Origin: Bacteroidales bacterium
GTDB lineage: Bacteria > Bacteroidota > Bacteroidia > Bacteroidales > UBA10428
Direction: 5' to 3'
Assembly (NCBI GenBank): GCA_016935435.1
Contig: JAFGQZ010000009.1
Coordinates: 1 to 51,333, forward strand
Length of the DNA stretch: 51,333 bases
A program made the translations under genes and the position numbers. The notes beneath the pieces were generated by a model, which saw only the letters and a program-made list of their open reading frames with translations, was not told the origin of the DNA and did no database searches. Shown piece after piece: positions 15,501 to 22,613 of this stretch (its first letter is position 1; every line of letters starts with the position of its first letter).

Positions 15501-17183
15501 AATATTGTAAGCCTTTCGCCCGGTTCTCTTGGTGGAAAAGGCCGTGGGCTAGCATTTATAAATGCCCTTATTTATAACCTCGAATTCCCGGAACTAAAAG
15601 ATAAAATTCGCATTCGCACCCCTATTACAGCTGTTATCGGAACCGATGAATTTGATAATTTTATCCGGCAGAACCAGCTACAGGCTGTTATTAAAGATAA
15701 AAGCCTGCCCTATACAAAGTTGCAGAAAATTTTTGTTGAAAGCGAGTTCTCAATATTCCTTAAGCGAAAAGTGCAATTTTTTATCGAGCAGGTAAACAAG
15801 CCTATTGCCGTACGCTCATCAAGCCTTTCCGAAGACTCTATAACCCAACCCTTTGCAGGGGTTTTCGATACTTTTCTCGTCCCAAATAACGATTCAAATA
15901 TTGAACAAACCCTCGAAAAAGTGTGCAATTCCATAAAGCTGGTTTACGCCTCTATATTTTCCGACAGCGCACGGACTTATTTCAACAGCATACACCATAA
16001 GGTGGAAGAAGAAAAAATGGCCATAGTTTTACAGGAACTGGTTGGCAACCAATATGGAAACTATTATTACCCGCATATTAGCGGAACCGCCCAATCGTAC
16101 AACTACTACCCTGTGGCAAATATGAAGCCCGACGAAGGGTTTGCCGTTGCAGCTGTGGGGCTGGGCTTTTATGTTGTTGGCGGACAAAAATCGTACAGGT
16201 TTTCCCCTAAATACCCCAGGGTTGAAGTTTACTCAACAAAAGACCTGATGAACAGTACACAAACAGCTTTCCTGGCTGTCGATCTGTCGAAAAACAATAT
16301 CGACTACCTCAAAGAAGGCGAAATGGCCTCTGTGGCACAGCTCGATATTGCCCTCGCCGAAGAGCATGGCACACTTAACCATTGTGCTTCGGTTTATAAC
16401 CCCGATAACGACCGCATTGAGGCAGGCCTGAACAAATATGGCCCACGGGTTATTAATTTTGCCGACATTTTAAAATTCAATTATACCCCACTGGCACAAA
16501 CTATCGATATAATGCTCAACACTATAGAAGAAGCACTAGGTTCGCCGGTTGAAATAGAATATGCTGTAGATCTTACACCCGACAGGAACAACCTGGCCTC
16601 GTTCTACCTCCTGCAAATAAAACCCCTTGTAGGGCAACAACTGAGCGATGATATCGATTTAAGCCGTATTGCTCCGGAAAATACCATCCTTTATACCCGC
16701 TCGAGCCTCGGTAATGGCATTGTTGACAATATCTGCGATGTAATTTTTATCGACAATGAAAAGTTCGACAAACTGAAAACCCTTGACATGATTAGGGAAA
16801 TTGAACACCTGAACAATATCATGATCAGGCAGAACAAAAAGTACGTGCTCATTGGCCCGGGGCGTTGGGGTACCCGCGACCAGTTCCTGGGCATTCCGGT
16901 GGTGTGGTCGCAGATTTCAAATGCCCGGGTTATTGTTGAAGTCAGCCTTGAAAATTTTCCGCTCGATGCTTCCCTGGGTTCGCATTTTTTCCATAATATT
17001 ACCTCAATGAACATTGGCTATTTTTCTGTACTGGACACTTCGGAAACAGACTATATAAGATGGGAAGCCCTAAATTGCCAGCCGGTAATAGATCAAACAA
17101 CTTACTTTAAGCATGTTAGGTTCGATAAACCATTAAAAATATTAATGAACGGAAAAGAAAAAACTTCGGCCATTACACTATAA
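12573..17183 (+). CDS. Four GAF-like modules + two receiver-like domains + PEP/pyruvate-binding ATP-grasp domain
   Basis: A 1536-residue cytoplasmic protein. Residues ~15-526 are four tandem GAF-like modules with an exact 128-residue period: the linker (N)TERxKELxxIN recurs at 143, 271 and 399, and the G-x-IE strand at 95, 223, 351 and 479. Residues ~573-715 look like a degenerate receiver. Residues ~720-870 look like a second receiver, with an acidic pair (IEDS, about 728) and a possible phosphoacceptor Asp799. Residues ~975-1350 match the PEP/pyruvate-binding ATP-grasp domain of PEP synthase/PPDK: SPGSLGGKGRGLAFI, PIAVRSSSLSEDS...FAGVFDTFL, and EIEYAVD...FYLLQIKPL. The phosphohistidine swivel domain and the PEP-binding barrel of real PEP synthases are missing. 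A conserved-looking tail (GPGRWGTRDQFLGIPVVW) ends the protein. Related receiver/ATP-grasp proteins are annotated in Bacteroidota as PEP synthase-like, but the reaction is unknown. A LuxR-type regulator follows 10 bp later. Confidence 0.85.
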   Translation: MRENTNKPENTKQVAGEEKTRKLIAIDELVGLIESTRSTADLFTSACEIIKRAYPGPEQVSVRITCNSEPYFSKGFVESNWLERQTFNCSGKYSGIIEVFFSNAFIENVDKDIMLKDSEFLKKVATLIVGAVSHISYSKLIYDNTERIKELRGINSTAEILKKEGPLETALQQICNALPQAWQYPDNTVARIVFDNKVFKSEKFRETRWVQKQAFETPDKKHGSIEIFYLKEFPAEHEGPFLKEERNLIDNLAALISGTVSKKSLEKLLVDNTERLKELREINLVTTILKEHNNISDALKAICSVLPRAWQYSEHTAARITYGKQVFMTANLEETPWVQAQEFETPDNKVGLIEIIYLREFPEADEGPFLKEERQLLNNIASLISGSAAQSVFNKLLSENRERLKELKAINQTSEIIAEGLPVDDTLKMIASILPKSWQHVKHTTARIVFEGKSYESPNFAESIWKQKESFVTIDNKTGSIEIFYLKKFPEEYEGPFLREERNLLINIAKLIGGYLNNYKGRDFYTKSMIKDKTSLHKPEEYRKSLIENKQPLQLFFNKQALDKYIYLDMMKYKVKEILFVATLYDAFIMENEDNFFEQFMGEIYQFSLYSLPRITGVTSTEEAMRVLGTAHFDLAILMVGIDSKSPIGLSKKIKEKQPDLPVFLLVNHKSDIKHFESLVPSLPSIDKLFTWNGHSQIFFSIIKSIEDRANAENDTKVGLVRVILLIEDSAFYYSKYLQILYSIIFGQVQQILPEVEKNELDKISKMRSRPKVIHVRNYEEAVFAFNKYKDFLLCVISDVEFEHDGKLEKQAGINFIKYARSAVKNLPVILQSAELSNKKTAERIGAYFIDKNSENLHYELKKFLTTHLYFGDFVFRDKLGNKIAVAKSLREFETLLHDIPEESLLVHATENQFSLWLMSRGEIELARQANPVKISDFNTIEDFRHYFINSIKKYKEEKKKGRILTYDETSTLDEKNIVSLSPGSLGGKGRGLAFINALIYNLEFPELKDKIRIRTPITAVIGTDEFDNFIRQNQLQAVIKDKSLPYTKLQKIFVESEFSIFLKRKVQFFIEQVNKPIAVRSSSLSEDSITQPFAGVFDTFLVPNNDSNIEQTLEKVCNSIKLVYASIFSDSARTYFNSIHHKVEEEKMAIVLQELVGNQYGNYYYPHISGTAQSYNYYPVANMKPDEGFAVAAVGLGFYVVGGQKSYRFSPKYPRVEVYSTKDLMNSTQTAFLAVDLSKNNIDYLKEGEMASVAQLDIALAEEHGTLNHCASVYNPDNDRIEAGLNKYGPRVINFADILKFNYTPLAQTIDIMLNTIEEALGSPVEIEYAVDLTPDRNNLASFYLLQIKPLVGQQLSDDIDLSRIAPENTILYTRSSLGNGIVDNICDVIFIDNEKFDKLKTLDMIREIEHLNNIMIRQNKKYVLIGPGRWGTRDQFLGIPVVWSQISNARVIVEVSLENFPLDASLGSHFFHNITSMNIGYFSVLDTSETDYIRWEALNCQPVIDQTTYFKHVRFDKPLKILMNGKEKTSAITL

Positions 17184-17193
17184 CCCCTTAATC

Positions 17194-17856
17194 ATGCAGA
17201 ATATTTCCCTAGGTATTTTCGATGAATATTTACTCATGCAACAGGGCATACACGCTTTGCTCGATAAAGAACACGCTTTGCAGGTTGTTTTTTGTTGCAG
17301 CGAACCCGAGAAAATTGCAGAGCAATTGAAAGCTCAACCTGCGAATATACTTCTGATGAATATTCATGAATTCAACAACAACAATGTCGAACTTATAAGG
17401 AAAATCAGCTTTGGTTTCCCTCGCACAAAAATTATTATTCTTTCTTACCATACTACCGAAGAACTGGTATTAAAAACCATTAAAGCAGGCGCAAAAGGGT
17501 TTTTGTCGAAACATGCCACAAAAAACGAACTCGTTGAGGCAATATATACTGTAAGGAGCGGCTACGACTACTATAGTGCCTCCATTACCCAGTTATTGGT
17601 AAATAAATATATCAGCAAGCTAAAAACCGACGAAAATAAAGAACCAGAAGCAGGAATAAAGAATTTAAGCACACGCCAGACAGAAATACTTAAATTGTGG
17701 GGCGAAGGTTTTTCTAACCAGGATATCGCCGACAAGCTTTTTATCAGTATCCGTACAGTTGAATCGCATAAAAACCATATTATGCAGAAGCTTAACCTGA
17801 AAACCACTGTCGATATGGTAAAATTTGCCATTAAAAACAACCTTATCGAAATATAA
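17194..17856 (+). CDS. NarL/LuxR-type response regulator lacking the phosphoacceptor Asp
   Basis: A 220-residue regulator with a receiver domain (about 4-120) and LuxR helix-turn-helix (about 155-215: NLSTRQTEILKLWGEGFSNQ, then DIADKLFISIRTVESHKNHI). The receiver keeps the acidic pair D10/E11 and the GAKGFLSK lysine (K107), but the phosphoacceptor position reads ILLMNIHEF, with Asn56 in place of Asp. Normal phosphorylation is therefore not expected. It begins 10 bp after the ATP-grasp/GAF protein and is surely cotranscribed, so the two may work together, with the large protein supplying the input. A weak hairpin (GCCGA/TCGGC, about 17855-17871) with a later T-run follows. Confidence 0.88.
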   Translation: MQNISLGIFDEYLLMQQGIHALLDKEHALQVVFCCSEPEKIAEQLKAQPANILLMNIHEFNNNNVELIRKISFGFPRTKIIILSYHTTEELVLKTIKAGAKGFLSKHATKNELVEAIYTVRSGYDYYSASITQLLVNKYISKLKTDENKEPEAGIKNLSTRQTEILKLWGEGFSNQDIADKLFISIRTVESHKNHIMQKLNLKTTVDMVKFAIKNNLIEI

Positions 17857-18053
17857 GCCGACAACCTTCGGCCCGCAAATTCCGTTTTTTTCAATCATAC
17901 ATCAGTATTGTAATGCCAATATGCAAAAATATTGTTTGGGCTGTCGGCAAGCTGCCTGAAAAAAATACTTGTTTCCCGGCAGTTTTTTCCGGCAATGTTT
18001 TTGTAGTTTTAGAGTTTTTAACAACAAAACCTTTACCAATAGCACAATTTCAA

Positions 18054-20390
18054 TTGAAAAGGCCGGCAGCTATATTATTATTGTTGATAAGTTTTTGCGG
18101 ACTCGGGGCGCAAAATGTAAAATTACACCTGAAAGCAGGCGAGCAATTTTTTTTAAATGGCATGTACGAAGCAGCCCTCGATGAATATACTAAAGCCATT
18201 GCCCTCGACCCGAACGAGGGAAAGGCTTATTCAAATATGGCATTGGTTAACCTGGCAAAAGGCGACACTTTGTTGGCTGCCGCTAACTTGCGTAAGTCGG
18301 CGGCCCTGGGCTATGCCCCCGAACAAAATTATTTGGCTGCGGCGCAAAACTATTATACCAAAAACGAAACCGATAATGCCCTGGAATGCATTGAGTCGGG
18401 CATTAACCTCAAACCAAAGAATTACGAGTTCTGGCTGTTAAAAGCAAAAATTCATTTCGAAACGGGCAACTATTCTGCATCGCTTGCTGCTGCATCCGAA
18501 GCTGTTAAACTAAAAGATTTAGGACTGGCTTTATATTATATTGGCGCAAGTTCTTACAGGCTTGGCAATTTGCCCCAAGCCGAAAAAGCACTTGAAATGG
18601 CATTAATTCGCGATAAAAACCTGACCGATGTGTATATTGAATTAGCCCTGCTGCAGATCGAACAGGAAAAATACGATTATGCTGTCGATAATTGTACTAT
18701 GGTTTTGCTTTTAACCGACCCATACAATATCAAGGCTTTGGTTACCAGGAGCAGGGCCTTTCGTGCAATGAACGAGCCCGAACAGAGCATTGGCGATATT
18801 ACAAAAGCCATACTGCTCGATAAAAATAACCATCAACTATACCTTATTAGGGCTGGCTATTATGCCGATTTTGCCCTTTACAGCAATGCCGTTGATGATT
18901 ATACCATTGCCTTGGGCTTAAACAGTTCACTCGCCGAAGCTTATTCAGGAAGGGCTTTTGCTTATGAACAACTTAACCGCAAACCGGAAGCCCGTGCCGA
19001 TTATCTGTCATTAAAGGCTCTCCTGTGCCCAAATACCAACCTACAAGAGATTCAGTTTGTTGAAAACAAAATTTTTGAACTCTCACGCGAAAATAACAAC
19101 CCCGAGGTGTTCCTGCTCTCCCCCGCCCTGTCAGAAAAATCGGAACTTAAAATCAATACCAACGATAAATATGTAATTATAAGCGGATTTATTAAAGACG
19201 AATCGCCTATTAAAGAATTGAAGGTTAACAATTCGGTGCTGGCCTTAACCGGCAACAAAGATGGTAATTTTGAGTTTGAAGCCAGCTTGCCAGTTGATGA
19301 ACTCGATTTTGTTTCGCTTACTGTAGTTGATGCTTATGAAAACACAGCAAACATAACCTATCCAATAGTTTTAATAGAGGCCGGTGCACCAAAAATAAGC
19401 CTTGTAAGCCCTGCTCCCGAAAACAGCGAAACCATACACCTTGAAACCGGCGACAAAGCCCTTTATTTAGAAGGCAAAATCGAAGATGACAGCAAAATTG
19501 TATCCATCAAAATTGATGAGGTTAATGCCAGTTTTGCCCCAGGCGACTATAATCCAAGGTTTACTGCCACAATAGATATCGCTAACCGAAAAAGTATAAC
19601 CATATCGGCCACCGATATTTTTGGCAACACTTCGAGGCAAAAATTTGATTTAGTATCAAACGGGCACCTGTTGTCAGCAGCTAACCCCATGGGCAAAACC
19701 TGGGCAGTTATTATTGAAAACACCAGCTATAAAGAGTTTGTTCCCCTCCCAAATACCGGCAAAGATGTTAAAGCCCTGCAAGCGGCATTGTCGCAATATA
19801 AGATTAGCAAAGTATTGCACATGAAGGACATGTCGAAACGCGAAATGGAAAGGTTTTTTGCCATTGATTTGCGCGATTTAATTTTATCGAATAAAGTAAA
19901 TTCCCTTATGATTTGGTATGCCGGCCATGGCAAAGTAATGAACAATACCGGGTATTGGGTACCGGTTGACGGCAGGTTCAACGATGAATACAGTTATTAC
20001 AATATAAACGCCCTAAAAGCTTCGTTTTATAGTTATTCATCGCTGACCCATCTGTTGGTTGTTAGCGATGCATGTTCTGCCGGTGAAAGTTTTTCCATTG
20101 CCATGCGTGGCGACAATTCGCTGGCAAACTGCAACGATACCAGGCTTGTAAAGCAAAAATCGGCTCTTGTGCTTACTTCCTCCGATAGTGAAGCTTCTCT
20201 CGACAATACCCTTTTTGCGCAAACTTTTACCAATTCGTTACTGAACAACCCGGCAGACTGTATCCCAATCGATGCCATTGCCGAACGTGTATCTTTGGTT
20301 ATGCAGAAAAATACGGTACAAAAACCTGTTTTTGGAAGAATTTCTGGTTTAGAAAACAACAACGGCACCTTCTTTTTTATTCGAAAGTAG
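18054..20390 (+). CDS. Secreted TPR protein with C-terminal caspase-like (C14) peptidase domain
   Basis: The TTG start at 18054 gives MKRPAAILLLLISFCGLGAQ, a clean signal peptide, and a near-consensus -7 box TAGTTTTA (18004-18011) sits just upstream. An in-frame ATG at 17913 would add 47 residues before the signal peptide. The protein is 778 residues. About 25-325 are TPR repeats (MYEAALDEYTKAIALDPNEG, YSNAVDDYTIALGLNSSLAE). About 350-540 are two Ig-like/beta-sandwich segments. About 545-778 are a C14 caspase-like domain with the catalytic pair His625 (LMIWYAGHGK) and Cys674 (VVSDACSAGES). Caspase-like domains in bacteria cut after basic residues or act in signalling; export is unusual for a death effector and suggests an envelope role. 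The substrate is unknown. Confidence 0.85.
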   Translation: MKRPAAILLLLISFCGLGAQNVKLHLKAGEQFFLNGMYEAALDEYTKAIALDPNEGKAYSNMALVNLAKGDTLLAAANLRKSAALGYAPEQNYLAAAQNYYTKNETDNALECIESGINLKPKNYEFWLLKAKIHFETGNYSASLAAASEAVKLKDLGLALYYIGASSYRLGNLPQAEKALEMALIRDKNLTDVYIELALLQIEQEKYDYAVDNCTMVLLLTDPYNIKALVTRSRAFRAMNEPEQSIGDITKAILLDKNNHQLYLIRAGYYADFALYSNAVDDYTIALGLNSSLAEAYSGRAFAYEQLNRKPEARADYLSLKALLCPNTNLQEIQFVENKIFELSRENNNPEVFLLSPALSEKSELKINTNDKYVIISGFIKDESPIKELKVNNSVLALTGNKDGNFEFEASLPVDELDFVSLTVVDAYENTANITYPIVLIEAGAPKISLVSPAPENSETIHLETGDKALYLEGKIEDDSKIVSIKIDEVNASFAPGDYNPRFTATIDIANRKSITISATDIFGNTSRQKFDLVSNGHLLSAANPMGKTWAVIIENTSYKEFVPLPNTGKDVKALQAALSQYKISKVLHMKDMSKREMERFFAIDLRDLILSNKVNSLMIWYAGHGKVMNNTGYWVPVDGRFNDEYSYYNINALKASFYSYSSLTHLLVVSDACSAGESFSIAMRGDNSLANCNDTRLVKQKSALVLTSSDSEASLDNTLFAQTFTNSLLNNPADCIPIDAIAERVSLVMQKNTVQKPVFGRISGLENNNGTFFFIRK

Positions 20391-20492
20391 AAACCATCAG
20401 TATGTTAATTTGTATTTTAGTTTGTTAAAACGAAACTTAAAAACTATGCTCTCAAACATATTTTTTGTACTTTTTTGTTTGCTAATGATTTA

Positions 20493-20583
20493 TAACTTTG
20501 AATCACCGTATTTACTAAATCTCTTGGTACATAATGCCAGGAAGCAGGGCTGATTAGGATAACTTTTCAGCCCTGTTTTTTTT
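20493..20583 (+). ncRNA. Candidate small RNA between promoter and terminator
   Basis: An exact TAACTTTG -7 box (20493-20500) is followed, about 45 bp later, by a strong rho-independent terminator (20545-20583), with no plausible gene between. Transcription from it would give an RNA of about 75 nt, starting near 20507 and ending at the T-run. It includes GGAAGCAG (20540-20547), a string also present in SRP RNA, but the SRP tetraloop helix is not visible. It may also be a chance box in front of the terminator of the caspase gene. Confidence 0.35.
20545..20583 (+). terminator. Rho-independent terminator
   Basis: CAGGGCTG (20545-20552) and CAGCCCTG (20568-20575) form a perfect 8-bp stem, followed by eight Ts. 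It ends transcription from the caspase gene side, before the convergent Crp/Fnr gene. Confidence 0.88.
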
Positions 20584-20613
20584 GCCTGAAAGAAAAATTC
20601 AGGTAAATTGGGC

Positions 20614-21318
20614 TTATCCGATTTCACTAATCTTTTCTAAAGCAGAAACATTGAGCAAAACAATGCGCTTGCCCTCAGTTTTTATTAGCTTTTCGTCGGT
20701 AAAATTTTTAAGTGTGCGTATGGCATTTGGAGTAGTCATATTCGAAAAATGGGCAAGGTTTTCGCGGGTGAAATTTGCTTTTAAGCTTTGCCCGTCGGCT
20801 TCAAAACCATAAATGTCCCTGATAAGCAACAGCGTTTCAGCCAGACGGCCACGAATATGTTTTTGGGTTAAGTTAATTAACCTGTTATAGTTAAACCCTA
20901 GTTCGGTTGCCAGGGCTTTAATTATTTCTCGCGAAAATGCCGGGTTCTCCGATAAAATACGCGATAAATCGGTTTTACTGTAAATAATAATTTCTGAATT
21001 TTCTATAGCCTCGGCCGATGTGGTATGCGGACGTTCGGCAAAGAGTGCTTTGTAACCTACAAAATTCAACGGTTTTACAAGCCTGACAATCTGCGGCCTT
21101 TCGCCAACGCCTATTTTGAAAAGTTTAACACTTCCTTTTATCAGAAAAACAAGTCCCGAAGGATCATCTCCTTCTTTAAAAATTAACCCTCCCTTTTTAA
21201 TGCTCTTAACAACGGCACCAGAATCGAGAATGGCTTTCTCTTTCTCGGTCAAAACCGAAAATATCGATTCGGTTTCATTATTATAATAAAAAGAATAATT
21301 GCCAGGTTTTTGTTTCAT
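20614..21318 (-). CDS. Crp/Fnr-family transcription regulator
   Basis: A 234-residue regulator. The N-terminal cyclic-nucleotide-binding-like beta-roll is about 20-135 (IFKEGDDPSGLVFLIKGSVK, LVKPLNFVGYKALFAE). A dimer helix follows, then a winged helix-turn-helix (about 165-225: HIRGRLAETLLLI, FTRENLAHFSNMTTPNAIRT). No Fnr-type N-terminal Cys cluster is visible, so it is not a classical O2-sensing Fnr; the ligand is unknown. It is transcribed convergently with the caspase gene and stands about 180 bp from the glycosyltransferase gene upstream. Bacteroidota members of this family often control stress or redox genes. Confidence 0.88.
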   Translation of the reverse strand: MKQKPGNYSFYYNNETESIFSVLTEKEKAILDSGAVVKSIKKGGLIFKEGDDPSGLVFLIKGSVKLFKIGVGERPQIVRLVKPLNFVGYKALFAERPHTTSAEAIENSEIIIYSKTDLSRILSENPAFSREIIKALATELGFNYNRLINLTQKHIRGRLAETLLLIRDIYGFEADGQSLKANFTRENLAHFSNMTTPNAIRTLKNFTDEKLIKTEGKRIVLLNVSALEKISEIG

Positions 21319-21495
21319 TGAGAGTTCCGTATTTTACTAAACCAGCTTACAAAGTAACAAATAATTCGTGCAATATTATTTTTTTGTACTTGTTTCTGTT
21401 AATATCATTTTTTTCAGATAAAGAAAATTGGCATGCATGTGAACAGAAGCCTTTTGCCCCAAATACTGTTACAGGCATATAAACCATAAATGAAT

Positions 21496-22611
21496 TTACT
21501 GCCATTTGTGATTATTGTTCCACCCCAGAAGTATTGCAATAGCCACAACCAGAATATAAATGGGATAGAAAACCCCAATTACCGGAAAAAACAGCAAGGT
21601 CTTTCCGATGCGAAAAAACCTGTTGCCTGCTAAAAATAAAAACAGGTCGGCAATAAACTTTATGCCGGCAATACTTAAAGCACCTGTTATGTTCTTGTTG
21701 TGAAAAGCGGAAACAATGGCTGCAATAATCAATAAATTTGCCAACAATACCATTAACGAAACAAAAATCGAATATGCATCGGTATAAAACGGGGCTTTCG
21801 ACCCCCAACGAACCCTTTGCCTGAAAAAATTCTTGAAAGTTACAGGGTTTTCGGTATATACAAGGTGGTTGTGCGATTTTAGGATTTCAATGCTTTTATT
21901 TCTTTTTTTAATATCATGCAATAAAAAAACATCGTCGCCTGAAGCAATATGTGTTTTTAGTTTATCGGCTTCCGAATAAATATCCCTTTTTATGGCAAGA
22001 TTTGCGCCATTGCACATAAAAGGCATTTTTAAAGCAGTTGCGCCCGCCGACGATAAGATAAGTGAGAGAAATTCCAGGCGGAAACACTTTTCCGGCCAAC
22101 GGTTGTGAAATTTCAAATCAACAAGCCCCAATACCATATCGGGGCAACTTTTATGCTGGCAAAAGCTGTTAAGGGTTTTGAGCCAGCCGTTTGGCACACA
22201 GCAATCGGCATCGGTAAAAACACAATAAGTGCCAACAGCCTTTTTCACGCCCTCGCCAATAGCAGCCTTTTTGCCTTTAGCTTCTTTTCCCATGCTGTAC
22301 ATCTTAAAATTGGGCAGCGAACTTATAAGTTGCGCTAAATGCCCTGGCGAGCCGTCGTTAGAATGATCGTTTACAAAAATAACTTCGTATTTATCGTCCG
22401 GATAATCGAGTGCCTTTAAAGCCGAAACAAGGGTAACAATATGTTTTAGCTCGTTGCGAAAGGCAATAACCACCGAGAAATAAATATACTCTCCGGCAGC
22501 CAGGTTAGAAGCCTCGAAAACATTAAGGCGTAACCATCCGGCTGCAAAGCTTATAATAGTAAATGCATAAATCGCAACAATTAAAAAGGACAAGGTCATG
22601 AACAATTCCAT
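21496..22611 (-). CDS. Membrane glycosyltransferase, family 2
   Basis: A 371-residue processive-type glycosyltransferase. One N-terminal membrane segment (about 3-25), a cytoplasmic GT-A domain (about 45-275) and C-terminal membrane segments (about 285-365). Motifs: EVIFVNDHSNDGS for nucleotide-sugar binding, FTDADC (DxD), ASGDDVFLL, and QRVRW (QxxRW), the pattern of cellulose-synthase-like GT2 enzymes. The donor and product are unknown; envelope polysaccharide or glycolipid is likely. It starts 2 bp after the stop of the large histidine kinase gene upstream, so the two are almost certainly one transcript. Confidence 0.88.
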   Translation of the reverse strand: MELFMTLSFLIVAIYAFTIISFAAGWLRLNVFEASNLAAGEYIYFSVVIAFRNELKHIVTLVSALKALDYPDDKYEVIFVNDHSNDGSPGHLAQLISSLPNFKMYSMGKEAKGKKAAIGEGVKKAVGTYCVFTDADCCVPNGWLKTLNSFCQHKSCPDMVLGLVDLKFHNRWPEKCFRLEFLSLILSSAGATALKMPFMCNGANLAIKRDIYSEADKLKTHIASGDDVFLLHDIKKRNKSIEILKSHNHLVYTENPVTFKNFFRQRVRWGSKAPFYTDAYSIFVSLMVLLANLLIIAAIVSAFHNKNITGALSIAGIKFIADLFLFLAGNRFFRIGKTLLFFPVIGVFYPIYILVVAIAILLGWNNNHKWQ

Positions 22612-22613
22612 GT

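Noticed and set aside
16362-16400. GTLNHCASV in the giant protein as the phosphohistidine motif of PEP synthases
   Set aside because: It only loosely resembles the GGxxSHAA motif and lies inside the ATP-grasp domain rather than after it.
20540-20547. GGAAGCAG as a signal recognition particle RNA
   Set aside because: The 8-nt string matches SRP RNA, but the GGAA tetraloop hairpin and its partner strand are absent.
20446-20553. 35-codon hydrophobic frame before the terminator
   Set aside because: It spans the candidate -7 box and its stop lies inside the terminator stem; no start signal or similarity.
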